A program made the position numbers and the translations under genes. 5,210 nucleotides of DNA, taken from positions 1 to 5,210 of the forward strand of contig PKSW01000156.1 in the NCBI GenBank assembly GCA_002869465.1. The letters are read 5' to 3'. Positions within the stretch are counted from its first letter, which is position 1, and each line of letters begins with the position of its first letter. Of the stretch, positions 1 to 5,210 are shown one piece after another. The stretch comes from Marinilabiliales bacterium. GTDB taxonomy: Bacteria; Bacteroidota; Bacteroidia; Bacteroidales; F082. The notes beneath the pieces are model-generated. The model was given only the letters and a program-made list of their open reading frames with translations. It was not told where the DNA came from and did no database searches.

Positions 1-1491
1 CGTGATCAGGCGCACATTTGGGCATGTAATCAGTTGTATAATGGTTTGGTGCAACTGGATGATGAACTGAATATTGAACCTTGTATCGCTAAAAGGTGGG
101 AAGTTTCTGAAGATGGGCTGAAATATACATTTCACCTAAGAACTGATGTTTATTTTCACCCGGATAAAGTGTTTGATGGAGGAGAACGAAAAGTTGTTGC
201 AGATGATTTTGTGTACAGTCTGAAACGATTAGCAGCGCCAGAAACCGCTTCACCTGGTTCTTGGGTGATGGCAAAAGTAGCCAGGCAAGAAAATTCACTA
301 GCTATAATAGCTGAGAATGATTCAACGCTGCTTATAATACTTGAAAAACCATTTCCACCCTTTTTAAGCATTTTATCGATGCAATATTGCTCCGTATTAG
401 CTCATGAAGTTGTTAATTTTTATAAAGGTAAATTCAGAAAACACCCAGTGGGTACAGGCCCGTTTTATTTACAACATTGGGAAGAAAATATCAAAATGGT
501 TTTCAGGAAGAGTGATCATTATTTTGAAGAAATAGATGGAAACAAATTACCCTTTCTAGATGCCGTTGCCATTACTTTCGTGGAGGATAAAATGACTGCT
601 TTTCTAGAGTTTACAAAGGGAAATCTCGATTTTCTTTCGGGAATTTATCCTTCATACAAAGACGAATTGCTAGATAGAAATGGCGAATTACGCAGCAGGT
701 ATAAGGATCGTTTCAATATGATCAGCGTACCTTATTTAAACACGGAATACTTGGGAATTCTTGTTGATGCAAGCATTGAAAATGCTCAAAATAGTCCATT
801 GGCCCAAAAGAAATTACGGCAGGCAATTAATTTCGGATTCGACCGCGACAAAATGATTCGCTATTTAAGAAATGGAATTGGTATACCGGGAACAAAAGGG
901 ATGATACCCAAAGGAATGCCTGCGTTCTCTGAAGATGCTCAATATGGATATGATTATAATCCGGATAAAAGCAGGAAACTGCTGACAGAATTAAATGCTG
1001 AAGGTTTGAATTTAGAGGCGATTACTTTAGTAACCACATCCGACTATATTGACCTTTGTAAATTTGTCCAGTCGCAACTTAAGGAAATTGGTTTGCAACT
1101 TGAAATAGAAGTAGTTCCTCCGGCAGTGGCCATAGAGTTAAGGGCACAGTCGCGGGTGAATTTCTTCAGGGCTTCATGGATTGCCGATTACCCTGATGAA
1201 GAGAATTATCTTTCACTATTTTATTCTGAAAACTTTGCACCTAATGGACCAAATTATACCCACTTTTCAAATATTGAATTTGATCAGCTATTTGAGGAGG
1301 CTTACATTGAAAATGATCGGAAAAAAAGAAATGATCTCTATCGTAAAATGGATAGTATTGTCATGAAAGAAGCGCCAGTGGTTATTTTATACTATGATGA
1401 AGTCATCAGGTTTGTTCAGAAAAACATTATCGGAATGACATCCAATCCGGTTAATATGCTGAATTTAAAAGCTGTAGATAAAAAGGAATAA
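1..1491 (+). CDS. SBP_bac_5 family ABC-transporter solute-binding protein (5'-truncated by window edge)
   Basis: This frame is open from base 1 to the TAA at 1489-1491. It gives 496 visible residues and no credible start, because the first codons (RDQAHIWACNQLYNGL) already belong to the conserved opening of the mature domain. The signal peptide, probably of lipoprotein type in this phylum, therefore lies to the left of the window. Family hallmarks of the OppA/DppA/NikA-like fold (SBP_bac_5) are visible: PVGTGPF at nt 445-465, the LRQAINFGFDRDKM stretch near nt 814-855, YNPDKSRKLL near nt 955-984, and the W-x-x-DYPD-x-x-N segment at nt 1174-1227. The expected role is to bind an oligopeptide or similar solute outside the inner membrane and deliver it to an ABC permease. 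The ligand cannot be read from sequence, and no permease or ATPase gene is in view. It lies upstream of thrS in the same direction but is separated from it by 128 bases and a promoter, so it is probably an independent unit. The family call is firm; the substrate is unknown. Confidence 0.93.
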   Translation, partial: RDQAHIWACNQLYNGLVQLDDELNIEPCIAKRWEVSEDGLKYTFHLRTDVYFHPDKVFDGGERKVVADDFVYSLKRLAAPETASPGSWVMAKVARQENSLAIIAENDSTLLIILEKPFPPFLSILSMQYCSVLAHEVVNFYKGKFRKHPVGTGPFYLQHWEENIKMVFRKSDHYFEEIDGNKLPFLDAVAITFVEDKMTAFLEFTKGNLDFLSGIYPSYKDELLDRNGELRSRYKDRFNMISVPYLNTEYLGILVDASIENAQNSPLAQKKLRQAINFGFDRDKMIRYLRNGIGIPGTKGMIPKGMPAFSEDAQYGYDYNPDKSRKLLTELNAEGLNLEAITLVTTSDYIDLCKFVQSQLKEIGLQLEIEVVPPAVAIELRAQSRVNFFRASWIADYPDEENYLSLFYSENFAPNGPNYTHFSNIEFDQLFEEAYIENDRKKRNDLYRKMDSIVMKEAPVVILYYDEVIRFVQKNIIGMTSNPVNMLNLKAVDKKE

Positions 1492-1560
1492 TTTCTTACG
1501 ACAGTAATATTATTGGCTTCAACACCAATTCGGATCACATTATTTTCTTTCTTTAGATTG

Positions 1561-1590
1561 TTGGTTTTCAAGAGTATTTTTGTACTTTTG
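1561..1590 (+). promoter_or_regulatory. Bacteroidota-type promoter for thrS operon (TTG ... TAnnTTTG)
   Basis: TTG at 1561-1563 is followed after 19 bases by TACTTTTG at 1583-1590, an exact match to the TAnnTTTG -7 element used by the primary sigma factor of Bacteroidota. The spacing suits the known -33/-7 arrangement. A second exact match, TATTTTTG at 1575-1582, abuts it directly upstream. The predicted transcript would begin around 1594-1598 and leave a leader of roughly 22-26 bases before the thrS ATG at 1620. That is too short for a T-box or any other riboswitch. The start site is inferred, not measured. Confidence 0.7.
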
Positions 1591-1619
1591 CAGCCAATTT
1601 TTGTACAGGAATCTCAGAA

Positions 1620-3560
1620 ATGATCAATATAACATTACCGGATAAATCAGTTAAGCAATATGAGGCAGGTATAACACCTATGGATATCGCACGAGATATC
1701 AGTGAAGGACTGGCCAGGAATGTGCTTGCAGCCAAGGTGAACAGTGAAGTGAAAGATGCGACACTTCCTATCGAAGAAGACGTAAAATTAAGCTTGCTCA
1801 CATGGAATGATACTGATGGCAAAGCAGCCATGTGGCATTCATCGGCACACCTGATGGCTGAAGCAATTGAATTGCTATACCCGGGTGTGAAATTTGGTAT
1901 TGGGCCAGATATTGAAAACGGTTTTTATTATGATATTGATTTCGGAGATCATGCCATTTCTGAAAAAGATTTCCCTAAGATCGAGCAAAAGATGCTGGAA
2001 TTGGCCCGCGAAAAACAGACTTTCGACCGGAAAGAAGTATCAAAATCAGAAGCTTTGGATTATTTCGGAAAGAAAGGCGACGAGTATAAAATTGAACTGA
2101 TCAATGACCTGGAAGACGGGGAGATCACTTTTTATAGTAGCGGTTACTTTACCGACCTGTGTCGTGGGCCTCACATTCCTGACACTTCACCCATTAAAGC
2201 CGTCAAACTGATGAAAGTGGCTGGTGCATATTGGCGCGGTGATGAGAACAGAAAACAACTGACACGTATTTACGGCATCACTTTCCCTAAAAAGAAAGAA
2301 CTCGACGAATACCTCGTTTTACTGGAAGAAGCGAAGAAAAGGGACCACAGGCTGTTGGGGAAAGAACTGGAATTGTTTACTTTTTCGCAGCAGGTGGGGC
2401 AGGGGCTGCCATTATGGTTGCCTAAAGGTGCCGAATTAAGGGAAAGGCTGGAGCAATATCTAAAGAGAGTCCAAAAAGAAAAAGGATACGATCAGGTGAT
2501 CACACCCCATATTGGCAATGTGAAGTTGTACAAAACTTCAGGCCATTATCAAAAATATGGAGAAGAATCGTTCAGGCCTATCAAAACACCGGTTGAAGGA
2601 GAAGAATTCTTCTTAAAACCGATGAATTGTCCGCATCATTGTGAAATTTACAATGCTTTTCCTCATTCATATAAGGATCTGCCACTTCGTATGGCTGAAT
2701 TCGGAACGGTTTACAGGTATGAGCAAAGTGGTGAATTACACGGGCTTACAAGGGTGCGTGGCTTCACACAGGATGATGCACATATTTTTTGTACTCCTGA
2801 TCAGATCAAAGAAGAATTTAACGGGGTAATTGATATCATTCACCAGATATTCAACGCACTTGATTTTAAAGATGTTTCTATACAGATTTCATTGCGCGAT
2901 CCTGACAACAAAGAAAAGTACATCGGTAGCGATGAAAACTGGGAGAAAGCAGAAAGAGCCATAATTGAAGTAGCTGAAGAAAGAGGCCTAGATGCCCATA
3001 TCGAATATGGTGAAGCGGCATTCTACGGACCGAAAATGGATTTCATGGTAAAAGATGCCATCGGCAGAAAATGGCAGCTTGGTACTATCCAGGTGGATTA
3101 TAATTTGCCAGAGCGTTTCGATTTGACGTATATAGGTTCTGATAATGAAAAACACAGGCCGGTGATGATACACAGGGCACCATTCGGATCGATGGAGCGT
3201 TTTGTAGCGGTTTTGATCGAGCATTGTGCCGGGAATTTCCCGCTATGGCTTACGCCTGACCAGGTTATCATACTGCCTATCAGCGAAAAATATCAATCTT
3301 ACGCTGAAAATGTTTTAAATTTGCTTAAAAAGTACGAAATTCGCGGCCTCATTGACGGTAGAAACGAAAAGACCGGAAGGAAGATCAGGGATGCAGAGAT
3401 GAAGAAAATACCGTATATGCTGATCGTGGGTGAGAAAGAAGAAAACGAAGGAACCGTATCCGTTCGTAAACATGGCGAAGGAGATATGGGAACTTATGAT
3501 ATAGAGGGTTTTGCAAAACTCATCAATGATGAAGTGGCAGAACTGCTTGCAGATAAATAA
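1620..3560 (+). CDS. thrS: Threonyl-tRNA synthetase
   Basis: Cytoplasmic class II synthetase of 646 residues that charges tRNA-Thr with threonine using ATP. It has full bacterial length and architecture. A TGS domain spans about residues 1-61. The editing (second additional) domain carries HSSAH with H73 and H77 plus C181 and H185 in DLCRGPH, the complete set of editing-site residues that removes mischarged serine. The catalytic core spans about 245-540 and has the zinc ligands C337 (in MNCPH), H388 (in DDAHIF) and H518 (in MIHRA). Motif 2 arginine R366 is in VYRYE and motif 3 arginine R527 is in GSMERF. The anticodon-binding domain follows from about 545 to the end. The ATG at 1620 is chosen because MINITLPD is the normal TGS opening. 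An AGGA at 1607-1610 lies 9 bases upstream, but Shine-Dalgarno use is generally weak in this phylum. It heads the thrS-infC-rpmI-rplT cluster; its stop lies 28 bases before the proposed infC start. No key residue is missing. Confidence 0.98.
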   Translation: MINITLPDKSVKQYEAGITPMDIARDISEGLARNVLAAKVNSEVKDATLPIEEDVKLSLLTWNDTDGKAAMWHSSAHLMAEAIELLYPGVKFGIGPDIENGFYYDIDFGDHAISEKDFPKIEQKMLELAREKQTFDRKEVSKSEALDYFGKKGDEYKIELINDLEDGEITFYSSGYFTDLCRGPHIPDTSPIKAVKLMKVAGAYWRGDENRKQLTRIYGITFPKKKELDEYLVLLEEAKKRDHRLLGKELELFTFSQQVGQGLPLWLPKGAELRERLEQYLKRVQKEKGYDQVITPHIGNVKLYKTSGHYQKYGEESFRPIKTPVEGEEFFLKPMNCPHHCEIYNAFPHSYKDLPLRMAEFGTVYRYEQSGELHGLTRVRGFTQDDAHIFCTPDQIKEEFNGVIDIIHQIFNALDFKDVSIQISLRDPDNKEKYIGSDENWEKAERAIIEVAEERGLDAHIEYGEAAFYGPKMDFMVKDAIGRKWQLGTIQVDYNLPERFDLTYIGSDNEKHRPVMIHRAPFGSMERFVAVLIEHCAGNFPLWLTPDQVIILPISEKYQSYAENVLNLLKKYEIRGLIDGRNEKTGRKIRDAEMKKIPYMLIVGEKEENEGTVSVRKHGEGDMGTYDIEGFAKLINDEVAELLADK

Positions 3561-3575
3561 AGTATTAACTAATAT

Positions 3576-3591
3576 AGGAGATTTTACAATA
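3576..3591 (+). promoter_or_regulatory. infC ribosome-binding site and ATA initiation codon
   Basis: AGGAG at 3576-3580 is followed by an 8-base spacer and then ATA at 3589-3591. The reading frame from this ATA enters IF3 at once (I/M-AQFRGNKGRGRR). No ATG, GTG or TTG occurs in frame between the thrS stop and the conserved IF3 core. This Shine-Dalgarno match decides the start. It also stands out because the other genes here are preceded by A-rich sequence instead. Confidence 0.62.
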
Positions 3592-4146
3592 GCACAGTTC
3601 AGAGGCAATAAAGGCAGGGGAAGACGACCTTATGTTAAAAAAGAAGACCCCAACAAGATCAATGAATTTATAACAGCACCCGTTGTAAGGGTGGTTGGCG
3701 AAAATATTGAAACAGGGATCTATCAGCTTCGCGATGCGTTGAATATGGCTGATGAACAGGAACTTGACCTGGTTGAAATTTCGCCTACAGCAAATCCGCC
3801 GGTTTGTAAAATAATTGATTATAAAAAGTTTCTTTTCGAACAGAAAAAGAAACAAAAAGAAATGAAAGCGAAAACGGCGAAAATCATTGTAAAAGAAATT
3901 AGGCTTGGGCCAAATATTGATGATCACGACTTTAATTTTAAACTGAAACACGCCATCAATTTTCTCCAGGATGGAGCCAAAGTAAAGGTGGATGTATTTT
4001 TTAAAGGCAGGTCGATCGTGTACAAAGAAAAAGGTGAGTATGTGCTTTTAAAATTTGCCCAGGAGTTGGAAGATTATGGTAAAGTAGAACAATTACCTCG
4101 TCTTGAAGGAAAACGGATGATCATGATCATCTCACCCAAAAAGTAA
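3589..4146 (+). CDS. infC: Translation initiation factor IF-3, probable ATA start
   Basis: IF3 binds the 30S subunit, prevents premature 50S joining and checks the initiator tRNA-start codon pairing. From the proposed ATA start the product has 185 residues, close to the usual ~180. After a basic tail (about residues 1-22), the N-domain runs from INEFI (24) and includes the conserved PPVCKIIDYKKF (70-81). A lysine-rich helical linker (about 82-100) follows, then the C-domain beginning KEIRLGP (102-108), with FKGRSIVYKE at 138-147 and a terminal ISPKK. All family blocks are present. Longer in-frame versions could start at TTG 3511, ATG 3526 or TTG 3547, but all of these lie inside the thrS 3' end and add residues that merely read thrS in another frame. 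The first standard start codon downstream, a GTG inside VVRVVG, would delete conserved N-domain residues. Product identity is certain; the start codon is inference supported by AGGAG spacing. Confidence 0.95.
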   Translation: MAQFRGNKGRGRRPYVKKEDPNKINEFITAPVVRVVGENIETGIYQLRDALNMADEQELDLVEISPTANPPVCKIIDYKKFLFEQKKKQKEMKAKTAKIIVKEIRLGPNIDDHDFNFKLKHAINFLQDGAKVKVDVFFKGRSIVYKEKGEYVLLKFAQELEDYGKVEQLPRLEGKRMIMIISPKK

Positions 4147-4175
4147 TTTTTTATAAACTAAATAAATTTGAAGTA

Positions 4176-4370
4176 ATGCCAAAAATGAAAACTAAATCCG
4201 GAGCGAAAAAGAGATTCGTGCTGACGGGCTCTGGAAAAATTAAAAGGAAGCATGCTTACAAAAGTCACATTTTGACTAAAAAGTCAACAAAGCGTAAACG
4301 TAACCTCGGTTACTTTTCCATTATTGACAAAGCAGATGAAAAAACCATCAGAAGATTGCTTCGTAGCTAA
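4176..4370 (+). CDS. rpmI: 50S ribosomal protein L35
   Basis: A very basic protein of 64 residues, the usual L35 length (about 64-66). It opens with MPKMKTKSGAKKRF and continues with TGSGKIKRKHAYKSHILTKK, the signature stretch of the family that packs against 23S rRNA in the large subunit. The ATG at 4176 gives the canonical MPKMKT start; the second Met four codons on would lose the conserved beginning. It follows infC after 29 AT-rich bases and precedes rplT, the standard order for IF3-L35-L20. The C-terminus (IRRLLRS) is less conserved. No clear Shine-Dalgarno precedes it; translational coupling to infC is possible but not shown. Confidence 0.97.
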   Translation: MPKMKTKSGAKKRFVLTGSGKIKRKHAYKSHILTKKSTKRKRNLGYFSIIDKADEKTIRRLLRS

Positions 4371-4392
4371 TTAAATGAATTATTAACTTTTG

Positions 4393-4433
4393 TTATAGCC
4401 AGTTAAGTTTTCTAAAAAATAGGAACGCTATAA
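4393..4433 (+). promoter_or_regulatory. Candidate structured RNA element in rpmI-rplT spacer
   Basis: TTATAGC (4393-4399) pairs perfectly with GCTATAA (4427-4433). Inside it, GTTTTCTA (4407-4414) pairs with TAGGAAC (4420-4426), with one U bulged and one G-U pair, around an AAAAA loop. The two 3' arms are directly adjacent, so the helices could stack, leaving a 7-base asymmetric bulge (4400-4406) on the 5' side. No U-tract follows, so it is not a terminator. It ends 19 bases before the rplT ATG. L20 is a known translational repressor of its own operon in E. coli and controls its leader in Bacillus, so an L20-responsive site is a reasonable guess. RNA processing is an alternative. The pairing is seen in the sequence; the function is unproven. 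Confidence 0.4.
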
Positions 4434-4452
4434 TGAAGAAAAACGTAAAAAA

Positions 4453-4800
4453 ATGCCAAGATCAGTAAATTCAGTTGCCTCAAAGGCACGTAAGAAAAAG
4501 ATCATGAAGGAGACCAGGGGACAATTTGGTCGCCGGAAGAATGTCTGGACGGTTGCAAAAAACGCGTATGAAAAAGGCATGCAGTATGCCTACCGTGACA
4601 GACGAGTTAACAAACGTAATTTCAGGTCACTGTGGATCCAACGGATCAATGCAGCAGCTCGGGAACATGGAATGTCGTACTCAGTTTTTATGGGTCAATT
4701 ACATGCCAAAGATATTGAGATTAGCCGCAAAGTATTAGCGGATCTCGCTATGAACCATCCCGAAGCTTTCAAAGCCATCGTGGATGCCGTCAAAAAATAA
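4453..4800 (+). CDS. rplT: 50S ribosomal protein L20
   Basis: A basic protein of 115 residues, within the usual range for L20. It binds 23S rRNA early in 50S assembly and in several bacteria represses its own operon. The N-terminal half is the extended basic arm (MPRSVNSVASKARKKKI, then GQFGRRKNVWTVAKNA). The globular part carries the family-typical RNFRSLWIQRINAAAREHGMSYS (quoted as blocks RNFRSLWIQRINAA and REHGMSYS), then VLADLAMNHPEAFKAIV near the C-terminus. The ATG at 4453 gives the standard MPRSVN opening. The start is preceded by an A-rich tract, typical for Bacteroidota, and not by a Shine-Dalgarno. It is the last gene of the cluster: the intrinsic terminator begins 22 bases after its stop codon. 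Confidence 0.97.
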   Translation: MPRSVNSVASKARKKKIMKETRGQFGRRKNVWTVAKNAYEKGMQYAYRDRRVNKRNFRSLWIQRINAAAREHGMSYSVFMGQLHAKDIEISRKVLADLAMNHPEAFKAIVDAVKK

Positions 4801-4821
4801 CTGTTTTCATAAATGAATGAG

Positions 4822-4854
4822 AGCCTCGGATGATATAAATCCGGGGCTTTTTTT
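4822..4854 (+). terminator. Rho-independent terminator of the thrS-infC-rpmI-rplT unit
   Basis: AGCCTCGGAT (4822-4831) pairs with ATCCGGGGCT (4839-4848) over 10 base pairs with a single G-U, closing a 7-base loop (GATATAA). The stem runs directly into seven T residues (4848-4854). This is a textbook intrinsic terminator for the plus strand. Read from the minus strand, the hairpin also follows the convergent gene's stop, but the sequence after it lacks a clean U-tract, so two-way function is doubtful. Confidence 0.93.
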
Positions 4855-4858
4855 ATGC

Positions 4859-5210
4859 CTATTTATAACTCTTTTCGCCGGCAATAATTGAAACATTCAA
4901 GTCATTTTCAAAAGGAACCAAAGGGCATGACCATCGCGAAGCATAAGCACAATAAGGATTATATGCCAAGTTAAAATCTAACCAGGTTGTGTCCGATTCA
5001 GGAATTGGAATATCCATATACCTGCCACCACCATAGGTGTATAATCCATTCGTATTGTCCATGAAAGGAACGAACAGTGTATTATCATAATCAGGACTGT
5101 TTTTAAAATCCATATTCTGATAGGCCGTTAATTTGCATAAGGTATCTTTTAGCATAAAGTGAAGGTGTCCATATATCCTGTAATTTGGCGCACGTTCGGT
5201 TGTGGTGGGC
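4859..5210 (-). CDS. DUF1684 domain protein (5'-truncated by window edge)
   Basis: The minus-strand frame stays open to the right edge. It shows 116 residues and a stop at 4859-4861. The ATG at 5153-5155 is not the likely start, because the upstream codons (PNYRIYGHLHF) continue the fold expected before it. The DUF1684 signature is clear: FVPFMDNTNG followed by YGGGRYMD (nt 5035-5012), DFNLAYNPYCAY (nt 4978-4943), CPLVPFEN (nt 4927-4904) and the closing IAGEK. This is the C-terminal portion of a family often found as about 200-residue proteins, frequently with a signal peptide or lipoprotein leader; that part is outside the window. Its biochemical function is not established, and I assign none. 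It is convergent with rplT, with 58 bases between the stop codons, so it is transcribed independently of the translation cluster. Confidence 0.88.
   Translation of the reverse strand, partial: PTTTERAPNYRIYGHLHFMLKDTLCKLTAYQNMDFKNSPDYDNTLFVPFMDNTNGLYTYGGGRYMDIPIPESDTTWLDFNLAYNPYCAYASRWSCPLVPFENDLNVSIIAGEKSYK

Noticed and set aside
34..36. TTG at 34 as the start of the solute-binding protein
   Set aside because: The frame is open from base 1 and the upstream residues match the conserved early part of the family. The gene is cut by the window edge.
1512..1529. Inverted repeat ATTGG / CCAAT after the solute-binding protein gene, a possible terminator
   Set aside because: It has only 5 base pairs with an 8-base loop and no following U-tract, so it is too weak to call. 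The transcript end of the first gene remains unassigned.
3316..3323. TAAATTTG inside thrS as an internal promoter for infC
   Set aside because: It has no -33 TTG at suitable spacing and lies far upstream of infC within conserved coding sequence.
3511..3588. N-terminal extension of IF3 beginning within thrS (TTG at 3511, ATG at 3526 or TTG at 3547)
   Set aside because: The added residues are thrS coding sequence read in another frame and bear no resemblance to IF3. The AGGAG is placed for the ATA at 3589.
4116..4131. Perfect 16-base palindrome GATGATCATGATCATC near the infC 3' end
   Set aside because: It falls inside the conserved Met-Ile-rich C-terminal strand of IF3 and arises from alternating ATG/ATC codons. 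No independent sign of an operator or terminator.
4163..4170. TAAATTTG, a -7-like octamer just before rpmI, which would imply a leaderless transcript
   Set aside because: There is no TTG at the proper distance upstream and the sequence is very AT-rich, so a chance match is likely.
4385..4392. AACTTTTG in the rpmI-rplT spacer as a separate rplT promoter
   Set aside because: It mismatches the first base of TAnnTTTG, and the nearest upstream TTG (4356-4358) is 26 bases away.

Overview
This window is an ordinary chromosomal stretch from a member of the Bacteroidota. Four things point there: AT-rich spacers, a promoter of the TTG / TAnnTTTG class, A-rich translation starts mostly without Shine-Dalgarno sites, and protein sequences with a Bacteroidota look (a stand-alone SBP_bac_5 protein, IF3, L20). 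The sequence does not let me name a genus. A Chitinophagia/Saprospiria/Sphingobacteriia-type lineage is a guess.

Layout: (1) Positions 1-1491 (+) hold most of an SBP_bac_5 family (oligopeptide/nickel type) ABC-transporter solute-binding protein whose N-terminus lies off the left edge. (2) Positions 1492-1619 are a spacer with a good Bacteroidota promoter close to the next gene. (3) Positions 1620-4800 (+) are the classical translation cluster thrS-infC-rpmI-rplT: threonyl-tRNA synthetase, initiation factor IF3, and ribosomal proteins L35 and L20. The spacers are 28, 29 and 82 bases with no intrinsic terminator inside, so the cluster is probably one transcription unit. (4) A strong intrinsic terminator at 4822-4854 closes it. 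(5) A convergent gene on the minus strand (4859 to the right edge) encodes the C-terminal part of a DUF1684 protein.

The cluster couples tRNA-Thr charging, initiation fidelity and 50S assembly, which is a widely conserved arrangement. I found no undescribed system. Two details deserve a second look. infC has no ATG, GTG or TTG at its expected start and appears to begin at an ATA codon with a well-placed AGGAG, which recalls the IF3 autoregulation known for AUU-started infC in enterobacteria. The rpmI-rplT spacer, the longest in the operon, can fold into a two-tier hairpin just ahead of rplT, a candidate control element for L20.
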